Assembly: GCA_002427365.1 (NCBI GenBank)
Contig: DIQT01000003.1
Coordinates: 6,569 to 29,241, forward strand
Length of the DNA stretch: 22,673 nucleotides
From: Caryophanales bacterium UBA5455
GTDB lineage: Bacteria; Bacillota_I; Bacilli_A; RFN20; CAG-826
Reading direction: 5' to 3'
Shown: positions 7,916 to 14,555 of the stretch, piece by piece
Layout: the number at the start of each line of letters is the position of its first letter
Position numbering within the stretch: the stretch's first letter is position 1
Notes under the pieces: model-generated
The model's database searches: none
Seen by the model: the letters and a program-made list of their open reading frames with translations, nothing else
Told to the model about the DNA's origin: nothing
Made by a program: the position numbers and the translations under genes

Positions 7916-8448
7916 ACTATATTTGCCATGTTTTCCATCTTTTGGGAATGAAAATAAATTTCGTCGCTATTTTCATCTTCCAGATTTGTTTGAAAAAAGA
8001 CGGATGAATGTTGTTTAAAATTAACATGATTACAATTAATCGAACTAAACTTTTTTAGTTCTTCATCACTTGAGGAACGATTAAATGGCAAGACTACTTC
8101 TTCGTTACTAATAATTAAATCGTTTTGATAATCTTCAACGCGCTTTTCATCACGAATTACTTGGCCATCCGTTAACTCAATTAACCGATCACTATATTTA
8201 AGCGAATCCGATTCGTTATGCGAAACGACAATAACTAAAATATCTTTTGAAATATTTTTAAATAAATATAAAATGACTTTTGCGGTCTTACTATCGACAT
8301 TACCCGTTGGTTCATCTGCAAGTAAAACTTTGGGATTATTCACTAAGGCGCGCGCAATCGCGACCCGTTTTTGTTGGCCAGCAGAAAGTTCCCTTGGGAA
8401 CTGCTTTTCATACCCTTCGAGTTCAACAAGCTTTAAAACATCCGCAAT
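7912..8448 (-). pseudogene. ABC transporter ATPase (LolD/MacB-like), 5' half missing
   Basis: Reading on the minus strand, the frame opens after a TGA at 8449-8451 without any start codon and encodes only the back half of an ABC ATPase: the signature LSAGQQKRVAIARAL, Walker B VLLADEPTGN, D-loop NVDSKT and the H-loop SHNES. A ~65-residue acidic/polar tail follows. The Walker A half, start codon and promoter are absent, and only ~90 bp separate the broken end from the terminator of the tRNA unit, so a deletion removed the 5' half. Translation from an internal GTG at 8343 would give a non-functional product. Confidence 0.85.
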
Positions 8449-8538
8449 TCAACTACATTAAATATTTAATTCGTTAGATTCTCAATCCTTTTTAAAAAGT
8501 TAAAACGAACGAATAATTATATCCTTGTAATAACTAAA

Positions 8539-8566
8539 AAAGCCTACCTCAAGTGAAGTAGGCTTT
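8539..8566 (-). terminator. Terminator of the tRNA-Asn/tRNA-Glu unit
   Basis: The 9-bp stem AAAGCCTAC / GTAGGCTTT is followed on the minus strand by TTAGTTA, with the run of T continuing from the stem. It lies 10 bases after the 3' end of tRNA-Glu. Confidence 0.75.
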
Positions 8567-8576
8567 AATATTAAAT

Positions 8577-8652
8577 TGGTGACCCGTATGGGATTCGAAC
8601 CCATGAATGCATGCGTGAAAGGCATGTGAGTTGACCGCTTCTCCAACGGGCC
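8577..8652 (-). tRNA. tRNA-Glu (anticodon TTC)
   Basis: A full cloverleaf on the minus strand: a 7-bp acceptor stem (GGCCCGT / ACGGGTC, with one G-T pair), anticodon loop CTTTCAC inside the stem CATGC/GCATG, and T-arm GGGTTCGAATCCC. Discriminator A and an encoded CCA complete the 3' end. It is co-transcribed after tRNA-Asn, three bases downstream. Confidence 0.95.
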
Positions 8653-8655
8653 AGC

Positions 8656-8730
8656 TGGCGCCCAGTAAAGGATTTGAACCTATGACCGATCGGTTAACAG
8701 CCGATTGCTCTACCGCTGAGCTAACTGGGC
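8656..8730 (-). tRNA. tRNA-Asn (anticodon GTT)
   Basis: Acceptor stem GCCCAGT / ACTGGGC, D-arm TAGCTCAGCGGTAGAGCA, anticodon loop CTGTTAA within the stem ATCGG/CCGAT, T-arm AGGTTCAAATCCT, discriminator G and encoded CCA. It is the first gene of a two-tRNA unit. Confidence 0.95.
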
Positions 8731-8745
8731 ATTAGCGCAAGTAAG

Positions 8746-8774
8746 AATATAGCATATTGCGCTAGTAGTTGCAA
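8746..8774 (-). promoter_or_regulatory. Promoter of the tRNA-Asn/tRNA-Glu unit
   Basis: On the minus strand: -35 TTGCAA (8769-8774), a 17-base spacer, and -10 TATATT (8746-8751); the tRNA starts 15 bases later. An 8-bp inverted repeat (TAGCGCAA 8733-8740 / TTGCGCTA 8757-8764) brackets the -10 box. Confidence 0.8.
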
Positions 8775-8783
8775 TAATAAAAG

Positions 8784-9014
8784 TTAATTTTCTAATTTTT
8801 TCTCAATTGATTCGTAGACATTACCAACAGTTTTAAATGACATCATTTCATCATTGGAAAATTCAATTGAAAATTCTTGTTCTAACTCCATCATAACTTC
8901 AACTAAATCAAGTGAGTCTAAGCCTAAATCTTTTAATTCAGCATTAGCATCAAGTGTTTCAACTTTTAGTGTTTGGAGGAAGATTGCTTCAATTTTTTTC
9001 ATAATTTCGTTCAT
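8784..9014 (-). CDS. acpP: Acyl carrier protein
   Basis: This 76-residue acidic protein has the phosphopantetheine attachment motif GLDSLDLVEVMMELE (31-45), with Ser34 as the site. It carries growing acyl chains in fatty acid or phospholipid synthesis in the cytoplasm. The length and four-helix pattern are typical. The ATG at 9014 has AAGG eight bases before it; the internal ATG at residue 5 lacks a site. It stands alone, away from other lipid genes, with its own strong promoter. No terminator is evident between it and the tRNA promoter just downstream, so read-through into the tRNAs is possible. Confidence 0.93.
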   Translation of the reverse strand: MNEIMKKIEAIFLQTLKVETLDANAELKDLGLDSLDLVEVMMELEQEFSIEFSNDEMMSFKTVGNVYESIEKKLEN

Positions 9015-9048
9015 ACTAATACCCTTGACCTTTCCTAGTCGTAAACTA

Positions 9049-9076
9049 ATATTATCTAATTACTACATTTTGTCAA
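9049..9076 (-). promoter_or_regulatory. Strong promoter of the ACP gene
   Basis: On the minus strand: consensus -35 TTGACA (9071-9076), a 16-base spacer and -10 TAATAT (9049-9054), about 35 bases before the ATG. The -35 is fused to the T-tract of the terminator of the upstream pilus-like operon. Confidence 0.85.
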
Positions 9077-9082
9077 GAAAAA

Positions 9083-9101
9083 AGGGACCGGCATCGTCCC
9101 T
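9083..9101 (-). terminator. Terminator of the Tad-like operon
   Basis: On the minus strand the stem AGGGAC / GTCCCT with a 7-base loop is followed by TTTTTTCTT, 34 bases after the last stop codon of the operon. Confidence 0.8.
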
Positions 9102-9135
9102 CTTTAAACAATTTCACCTAATCTAATTTTTTTCT

Positions 9136-9324
9136 TTAATATTCTAGATAAATAATTTGAATTCCTGTCGATGTCGTTACTTCAAAAGCATCTTCGAGTT
9201 TTGCGGTTCGTTCGCTAATTTCGGTAGTTGTTTCTTTTAAAAAGTTTTTGGCAACAACGGCGATTGCACTAAAGGCGACAACAACCGCTAAGACGGCAAA
9301 TAGTTGTCCTTTTAATTCTCCCAT
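9136..9324 (-). CDS. Small pilin-like protein, probable major subunit
   Basis: Family not recognised by sequence. The protein has 62 residues: MGELKGQ, a hydrophobic helix (LFAVLAVVVAFSAIAVVA), then a polar helical tail (KETTTEISERTAKLEDAF). Size, a single N-terminal helix behind a short charged leader ending in Gly, and a place at the end of a Tad-like operon all fit a Flp-type pilin; the KGQ junction also recalls the class III leaders of archaeal pilins. ATG 9324 is chosen over an upstream start because AAAGGAGG sits 5 bases before it, the best ribosome site in the operon and consistent with high output. It is also the only gene there separated from its neighbour by a gap (13 bases) rather than an overlap. 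The Glu at +5 usual in Flp pilins is absent. Confidence 0.65.
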   Translation of the reverse strand: MGELKGQLFAVLAVVVAFSAIAVVAKNFLKETTTEISERTAKLEDAFEVTTSTGIQIIYLEY

Positions 9325-9337
9325 CTTATCCTCCTTT

Positions 9338-9679
9338 CTAGTTAAAATAACCAATGATAACGGAACGTTTAATCGTAATCTTCATCTCATCTTTACTCAT
9401 AATTAATGGCGTGAATGTTTTCACCAATTTATACTCGTACGTTTCCCCAAATTGCGTTGAACACATTTCTGGAATACAATAAATTTCCACTTCCTGAGTT
9501 TCGACATATTGTTCAATGCGCGGCGTAATTCCTCCTTGCCGCGAAATCATTTGATTAACACTTAAACTAAGCGCATCAAGATGACCATAAATTGCTTGAA
9601 TAGAAACAAGATCACCACTAAGCAGTAAAACTTGAACAACAAAGACGAGTGATAACATAAATCCAATATTAGATCCCAT
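9338..9679 (-). CDS. TadE-like minor pilin or pseudopilin
   Basis: This 113-residue protein begins MGSNIGFMLSLVFVV: a short leader with Gly-Phe, then a hydrophobic helix to about residue 22. The following extracytoplasmic region contains two close cysteines (CIPEMC, 68-73) that could form a disulfide. Size, topology and location after two TadB/TadC-like genes suggest a TadE/TadF-like pseudopilin; direct sequence similarity is not evident to me. ATG 9679 is chosen because GGGGAGG lies 6 bases upstream; a TTG 15 bases earlier lies within that site. It overlaps the end of the preceding gene by 11 bases. The stop codon is TAG. Confidence 0.55.
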   Translation of the reverse strand: MGSNIGFMLSLVFVVQVLLLSGDLVSIQAIYGHLDALSLSVNQMISRQGGITPRIEQYVETQEVEIYCIPEMCSTQFGETYEYKLVKTFTPLIMSKDEMKITIKRSVIIGYFN

Positions 9680-10331
9680 TAATAACCTCCCCAATTACGC
9701 CCATAATTCCAATGGCAATTCCGATTACAAGTAAGCCGCTTGCAAGTAAAGGGAGTAGTGCTGTTTTTTCGAAATAGCGAAGTGTTTTTTGATTTTTGTT
9801 GAAGATAAGATTTGTTTGATATCTTAAAAATAAATAATTAAATTGCCATAACTCACTAATCCCATTACCGCTTTCATTTAATTGATAAATGGCAATCATC
9901 ATTTCTTCCACTAACGGGTTTGAAAAGTTATTTGCCAGTTCAATGTAGGGCGCAATTGTTTTATCTTCATCAATACGTGTTAGTAATACTTCGACTTTAC
10001 TTTTAAACCACGGTTTCAAATATGCTCGTAATGATTGAAAAGCACTATAAACGTTCACTCCATTACTTAAATACACGCGTAAGTTGTTAATTGCTCCGAT
10101 AAATTCTTCTTCTTGGCGAATTTCTAGCTTCGAAAACTTATTATTTATTATTTGCCGATACCCAATAATTAGTAAGAAACCAAAAACTCCAAGAACAAAT
10201 GCGCTTGGTAAGCGATAAAAATAAAAGATTAAACCCGCTCCAACTAAAGGAAGGAGAAACAAGAGCATTTGAATAAGAATTGCCCGTTCTTTTTTATAAT
10301 TTAAGCGCAATAGTTTTTCGTTAAACGTCAT
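9669..10331 (-). CDS. TadC-like (type II secretion F domain) membrane protein
   Basis: The 220-residue protein has two N-terminal helices (~17-40, 44-64), a cytoplasmic helical segment with the GspF pattern (EEFIGAINNLRVYLSNGVNVYSAFQSL; ..EEMMIAIYQLNESGNGISELWQ) and a final helix (~191-216). This layout of paired platform proteins after a TadA-type ATPase is that of TadC, the inner-membrane platform. It is shorter than usual TadC (about 300 residues). Its start overlaps the stop of the preceding gene by 11 bases; GGAAG lies just upstream. Confidence 0.7.
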   Translation of the reverse strand: MTFNEKLLRLNYKKERAILIQMLLFLLPLVGAGLIFYFYRLPSAFVLGVFGFLLIIGYRQIINNKFSKLEIRQEEEFIGAINNLRVYLSNGVNVYSAFQSLRAYLKPWFKSKVEVLLTRIDEDKTIAPYIELANNFSNPLVEEMMIAIYQLNESGNGISELWQFNYLFLRYQTNLIFNKNQKTLRYFEKTALLPLLASGLLVIGIAIGIMGVIGEVINGI

Positions 10332-11028
10332 TGTTATTTACTTCCTTACTTAAAAGATAAAACCGCTTAAAAAATAAATGAAGGTTAATTAAGACAATTA
10401 AAAAATAACTAATCATAAATAGAAGAAAGATTTGGTTAGTTAGCATATGGTGATAAATATCATCAATACTAATTTTCGTAAAAACTAACGTAAATAAACT
10501 TAAGGCCCATAACGTTATTAGTTCACCAATTTTCTTTAAAATGATTTGTTTTAACTCACTTAGTTGTTCTTCACCTAAGCGAACTTGGGCAAGTAAATAT
10601 TCACTCATTTTAATAATGCTTCCTCCTTCTTCCGCATAAATTTTTAAAATATCTAAAAACACCCGGTAAATATAGCTATTAAAATAATCACCTAAGCCAA
10701 GAAGATTATCAAACGAGTCAAGTTTTCCTTCGTTTTCAATATACTTCTTAACTTCATTCGGCCATTTTGGATAAAGTTGTTGATATGTAGCATTAATTGT
10801 TTGATGAACGCTTAAAGTAATGATGAATTGATTAATAAATGCATAGCCTTGATTAGTTTTATTCAGCAATTGCCTGCTCTTATTAATTGTTGGAACAGCG
10901 TATCCATTTAAATAAAGGAAAAAAACACTTGCGATTATAATTGCAATTTGAAGCGACTCCGTTACAAAATAACTAAAGCCCCCTAAAATAAGTGCGAGCA
11001 CCATAAACCCGCTAATGAGCGCTAACAT
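10321..11028 (-). CDS. TadB-like (type II secretion F domain) membrane protein
   Basis: This 235-residue protein has two N-terminal helices (~2-20, 26-45), a cytoplasmic all-helical region carrying the GspF-like segment YRVFLDILKIYAEEGGSI..MSEYL, and two C-terminal helices (~168-186, 200-222). Together with the next gene it forms the platform pair expected beside a TadA ATPase. The ATG overlaps the ATPase stop by 7 bases and is preceded by GGGAG, so the two are coupled. It is clearly shorter than typical TadB. The assignment rests on topology, the GspF-like motif and gene order. Confidence 0.7.
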   Translation of the reverse strand: MLALISGFMVLALILGGFSYFVTESLQIAIIIASVFFLYLNGYAVPTINKSRQLLNKTNQGYAFINQFIITLSVHQTINATYQQLYPKWPNEVKKYIENEGKLDSFDNLLGLGDYFNSYIYRVFLDILKIYAEEGGSIIKMSEYLLAQVRLGEEQLSELKQIILKKIGELITLWALSLFTLVFTKISIDDIYHHMLTNQIFLLFMISYFLIVLINLHLFFKRFYLLSKEVNNNDV

Positions 11029-12062
11029 TGTTGCTCCCAGGCATGTAAAAAGTTTTCATCAATCACACCTATTTGATTTTTTAATGTTTGCGGGAATGAA
11101 TAATAAATTGGTTGTTCTTTTAAACAATAAAGTAAATGAAACTTATTGTGCACATACATACCAACTTCACTAACAATCCGCGCCACTTCTCCCGATGATT
11201 TTGTGATTTTCTTCATAAAAATGATAATCGGAAAATGTAAAATAATATCTTGATAAACAATATCGTAATCAAGATTTTTATCACCGCTTAAGACCATTCT
11301 TGTCATTCGTGAACTAACCGCATTAATATCTAAACTATGGAGCGTCATAATTAAGGGATGCCCACTCATCGCACAATTAAGGGCATCAAGCATTTCACCG
11401 CCCCGTGCTTCGGCAACAACAAGCCAATCCGGATTCGCGCGCAAGGCATTTTTAATTAATGAAGCGTAGTTATATTCTTCACTACTACCAATTTGCCATA
11501 ACGTTAAATCGATAGTTTCGGACCGGACACATTCAAGTTCTTGTAAGTTATCAATAACGATAACGCGTGTATAATTTGGTAATAAGGATAATAAATATTT
11601 TTGGAGTTCGGTTTTTCCTGCGCTTGTTGCTCCCGCGATGACAAGCGAATGTTCAAAATGTAAAAAGATTTTTAATAACTCGAGTAATAATGGTGGCATA
11701 TTTTCATCTTCTTCGTAAGTTATTAACCGTTGTGGCGCAATTCGCATGGCAAATGTCGGGGATTTTTGATAATTAATTCGGCCAATTGATGTAAAAACGC
11801 CATTAATTCGTAATGGGCCAACTGATACGTCTAAGTAAGGATCACGGACACTCCACTGCACCTCACATAAGTTAGCGATATGGCGTAAAAAGTCGTAAGC
11901 CATTACTTGTGAGCACTCAATAGGGGACTTTTGCCGACCATATTCGCGGTGTAAGTAATATAAATCCTTTCCGTTATATGTAATATCACTAATTCCTTCA
12001 TCATCTAATAACGGGGCAAGAAAAGATGACCGGACATATTCGTAGAGCCGCTCGTTATCCAT
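11022..12062 (-). CDS. TadA/CpaF-like secretion ATPase
   Basis: This is the cytoplasmic hexameric ATPase that would power pilus assembly or secretion. The 346-residue protein shows Walker A GATSAGKT (144-151), an Asp box VIVIDNLQELE, Walker B-like LVVAEARGGEMLDAL (Glu218) with the EARGxE pattern typical of CpaF/VirB11 ATPases, and a His box SGHPLIMTLHS (His242). The N-terminal domain (ISDITYNG...LRINGVF...RI) also fits CpaF. Walker A has Ala where GSGKT is usual. ATG 12062 is chosen because GGAG is 8 bases upstream; a GTG at 12071 overlaps that site. It overlaps the preceding gene by 8 bases and ends in TAG. Confidence 0.9.
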   Translation of the reverse strand: MDNERLYEYVRSSFLAPLLDDEGISDITYNGKDLYYLHREYGRQKSPIECSQVMAYDFLRHIANLCEVQWSVRDPYLDVSVGPLRINGVFTSIGRINYQKSPTFAMRIAPQRLITYEEDENMPPLLLELLKIFLHFEHSLVIAGATSAGKTELQKYLLSLLPNYTRVIVIDNLQELECVRSETIDLTLWQIGSSEEYNYASLIKNALRANPDWLVVAEARGGEMLDALNCAMSGHPLIMTLHSLDINAVSSRMTRMVLSGDKNLDYDIVYQDIILHFPIIIFMKKITKSSGEVARIVSEVGMYVHNKFHLLYCLKEQPIYYSFPQTLKNQIGVIDENFLHAWEQQC

Positions 12063-12447
12063 AATATTCACTCCGTTTAATCATATAATTATAGCTTTTC
12101 ATATATTTTGGGAATGGTGAAAGGTCGACTGCTAGTGTGATTTGGACACCTTGACAATAATTCATACAAATATTCATGCTTTCAAGATCAAAATAGTAAA
12201 AACTAATTAGATAAGATTTTGTATAAGGCGTGAGGTTTGCGGTTAAATATTCTTTTACCTGCTTATTTAACAAAACCTTATCAAAGTACACTTCGTTATT
12301 TGAATCTTCCAAGTTCGCGATACCCATTTCAATGACACTTGGACTAAGACTAATAAACGTCCGTTCAATTCCTGTAATTTTATATGAATAATCAAATCCA
12401 CTTACAACGATAAGAAGCATGAGAATACTTATTAAATAATTAAGCAT
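12055..12447 (-). CDS. Small single-helix exported protein, possibly pseudopilin
   Basis: Unrecognised. The 130-residue protein has an N-terminal hydrophobic helix directly after the start (LNYLISILMLLIVVSG), then a ~110-residue domain with a Cys-x3-Cys pair (C94, C98; NICMNYCQG). The organisation is that of a TadE-like protein or pseudopilin, and it lies immediately before the ATPase. ATG 12447 is chosen with AGAGGTG upstream, over a TTG directly before it. It overlaps its neighbours on both sides by 8 bases each. No sequence-based function can be given. Confidence 0.5.
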   Translation of the reverse strand: MLNYLISILMLLIVVSGFDYSYKITGIERTFISLSPSVIEMGIANLEDSNNEVYFDKVLLNKQVKEYLTANLTPYTKSYLISFYYFDLESMNICMNYCQGVQITLAVDLSPFPKYMKSYNYMIKRSEYYG

Positions 12448-13510
12448 CAATCATCACCTCTTCCCAACTCGTTCCAATTTCTGGAACTTTGTTCACTCCT
12501 GTTTCAACATAAAAATAACCTGTCATTTTATTTCCAACAAGCGTTTTATCATAGATGAATTGACTTTTAATTATCAAATTTGTTTTGTTATACCCAATAT
12601 TATTAACGCGTAAAGTGGCATTAATAATTTGCCCTTCCTTAAATGAGTTTTTAGGAAAGTAAATTTTGTCAGTTGGGACGGTGTGATTTTTATCAGGTAT
12701 AATTTTGGAACTCCATGTAAAAGGATTTAAATACATTGTCTTTGGTTTAACGTTAATAAGTTCATTATCACGTAATGTAAACACCATCGGAATTTTTACA
12801 TCACTCCCTGAGGTTGGAAAATTTGGGAAGAGTGACCGCATATTATGAAGATATAAAAACACATCAATATTCGCAAGATATTTCGCATCACTATTACAAT
12901 ATATTTTTAAATTCGACCAATCAAAATAGCGATAAAGTGGTATTATATATTCTTTTTTAACGCCAAGAACACTTATTAGTTCATGCTGGTACGTAAGATA
13001 ACCTAGATTATCGGTCCGCGGACGATAGCCTTTTGGTGAAATACTTATATTAGATTCTAGCGTATATGTATTTGAATCAACTGGATATAAATCAAATAAA
13101 AACGCGCGAACAATTTCTGGCTTAACTTTGTTATATAGTAGTAAAACAAAATTTGTTTCTTTTTTGACAGTGTTTGGCTCTAATAAGAAACTAAAATAAT
13201 ACACTTCGGATTTTATAACCGCTTGTTCATAAACGCCGATTAGTTTCCGGTAGCCTGGCGGATCATTTGGGTCCTTTGTATAATAACTTAACGAGACACC
13301 TGCTTTCGAAGCAGTTAAATAACTTTCAATATAAAAAGTTAAATACCGCGACCGGTTTTCTTCAATTGGCAACACATCAAAATTTTTCACAATTAATGGT
13401 GGGCTATTTAAAAAATCATCTTCATTATTAACCCCGCTTTGCTTTGGACGGGTCGCAAGTGATAACACCAGCGACATAATAAATATTGGCAAAGTTAATT
13501 TATTAAACAT
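12440..13510 (-). CDS. Secreted or membrane-anchored protein of unknown function in the Tad-like operon
   Basis: Unrecognised. The 356-residue protein has an N-terminal export helix (LTLPIFIMSLVLSLA) and then a large extracytoplasmic region that looks mostly beta-stranded, with few charged runs and a single cysteine (IYCNSD). No catalytic or binding motif is visible. Because it is locked by overlaps (8 bases with each neighbour) into the operon of the TadA-like ATPase, it is probably a surface or assembly component, perhaps an adhesin or a stand-in for missing pilus parts; that role is inference. GAGG lies 7 bases before the ATG. Confidence 0.55.
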   Translation of the reverse strand: MFNKLTLPIFIMSLVLSLATRPKQSGVNNEDDFLNSPPLIVKNFDVLPIEENRSRYLTFYIESYLTASKAGVSLSYYTKDPNDPPGYRKLIGVYEQAVIKSEVYYFSFLLEPNTVKKETNFVLLLYNKVKPEIVRAFLFDLYPVDSNTYTLESNISISPKGYRPRTDNLGYLTYQHELISVLGVKKEYIIPLYRYFDWSNLKIYCNSDAKYLANIDVFLYLHNMRSLFPNFPTSGSDVKIPMVFTLRDNELINVKPKTMYLNPFTWSSKIIPDKNHTVPTDKIYFPKNSFKEGQIINATLRVNNIGYNKTNLIIKSQFIYDKTLVGNKMTGYFYVETGVNKVPEIGTSWEEVMIDA

Positions 13511-13862
13511 GTCTTTGCCTCGCTAAAAAATCAATAAGACTTTTCTTCTTTAATAAAAAATATTCATTAGGTTTATAGTGCGCTAACCACCACTGGGGTT
13601 CACTAACATTCAAATAATCATTTTTAATAATTAATTGCGCATCATTAGATAACGTCGCGATAATTTCATCGATTGTTCGAACATAAGAATACGCTGTCCG
13701 TAAACCCATTAAAACTTTTTCCTCTGCATTTATTTGATAATGATGTCCCCGCTCCTTCGCGGTATCCGCAACAAAAAGGCGAAGATAATATTCGTGATAT
13801 ACACGACTAATCGTTCTCACTTGTTGATCAAGGGCGTAAAAAGTTTGGCGATTTAAGGACAT
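13503..13862 (-). CDS. MG284/MPN403-like small protein
   Basis: This 119-residue, helical, probably cytoplasmic protein has no signal peptide or membrane segment. Its C-terminal part (NDYLNVSEPQWWLAHYKPNEYFLLKKKSLIDFL) has the spacing of a sigma-region-4-like helix-turn-helix (a WW..Y...Y.LKKKA..FL pattern) and, from memory, resembles the mollicute MG284/MPN403 family of unknown function. If it binds nucleic acid it may regulate this operon. It is the first gene of the operon, has AAGGAG 7 bases before the ATG, and overlaps the next gene by 8 bases. The family call is tentative. Confidence 0.5.
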   Translation of the reverse strand: MSLNRQTFYALDQQVRTISRVYHEYYLRLFVADTAKERGHHYQINAEEKVLMGLRTAYSYVRTIDEIIATLSNDAQLIIKNDYLNVSEPQWWLAHYKPNEYFLLKKKSLIDFLARQRHV

Positions 13863-13971
13863 TGTTCTTCTCCTTCATAAGCTTTTACTATTAAATACAC
13901 TAAATAGCGTGAAGTTGTCTAAACTCTTTAACAAATTAAGCGGTCTATGATGGAAAATTAATAATTTATCT

Positions 13972-13977
13972 TTATAA
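13972..13977 (+). promoter_or_regulatory. Predicted -10 box of the guanylate-kinase-like gene
   Basis: TATAAT lies 20 bases before the ATG, with GGGAG between them. The -35 is poor (ATGGAA at 13949-13954). The same 135-bp gap must hold the divergent promoter of the Tad-like operon, for which I see only a weak candidate (TAGACA ... TATTTA). Confidence 0.45.
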
Positions 13978-13997
13978 TTAAGACAAGGGAGAAAGTT

Positions 13998-14537
13998 ATG
14001 ATTATTCTTGTTGGACCAAGCGCTTCGGGAAAAACGGAAGTTGCAAAAATATTAGGTAGTAAATATCAAATTAAGAAAGTCATTACCCATACAACGCGGC
14101 CGATGCGGCCCGGCGAAGTTAATGGGGTTGATTACCATTTTGTGAGCGTGGAACGGTTTTTACTTTTAAAAAAAGAAAATGCGTTTGTGGAAACAACATT
14201 TTACAATCACAATTATTATGGCACTGCCAAAAAAGACTTAGCAATTGATAAAGTCTTAATCGTTGATCCTAATGGATTAAGTGCGTTTCAAGAACTTCAT
14301 GATCCAAACATTATTGCGTTCTTCTTAGATTCAACAAACGAAACGCGTTATGAACGGATGCTAAGCCGCGGCGATTCCATAAGTGAGGCGAAAAAGCGCA
14401 TTGCTAATGACGCAATTAGTTTTGCTTCCGATAAACTAACAAATATAAATTATATTATCGATAGTGAAACACAAAATCTTGATCAAATTGCTAAGCAAGT
14501 TTATACGTTATACTTTAGCCATTTTGAAAAAAAATAA
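13998..14537 (+). CDS. Guanylate-kinase-like P-loop kinase
   Basis: The family's enzymes convert GMP and ATP to GDP and ADP. The 179-residue protein shows Walker A GPSASGKT (6-13), the GMP-binding block TTRPMRPGEVNGVDYHFVS, a YYGT motif after FVETTFYNHN, and the lid-region Arg-rich stretch RMLSRGDSISEAKKRI. It is shorter than standard Gmk (about 200 residues), and the usual Glu-x-x-x-x-x-Gly before NYYGT is replaced by Tyr-Asn-His. It may therefore be a paralogue with altered nucleotide use rather than the essential Gmk. It is monocistronic and convergent with the dehydrogenase gene. GGGAG lies 6 bases before the ATG. Confidence 0.8.
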   Translation: MIILVGPSASGKTEVAKILGSKYQIKKVITHTTRPMRPGEVNGVDYHFVSVERFLLLKKENAFVETTFYNHNYYGTAKKDLAIDKVLIVDPNGLSAFQELHDPNIIAFFLDSTNETRYERMLSRGDSISEAKKRIANDAISFASDKLTNINYIIDSETQNLDQIAKQVYTLYFSHFEKK

Positions 14538-14555
14538 GCCGCTAACAAGCGGCTT
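14536..14555. terminator. Bidirectional terminator between convergent genes
   Basis: The stem AAGCCGCT / AGCGGCTT with loop AACA is followed by TTTTT on the plus strand and by ATTTTTTTT on the minus strand. It overlaps the stop of the kinase gene and the last codons of the dehydrogenase gene, so one short hairpin serves both. Confidence 0.88.

Noticed and set aside
8784..9126. Open frame on the plus strand opposite the acyl carrier protein (8854-9126)
   Set aside because: It is the antisense of a certain gene and of its promoter, without a ribosome site.
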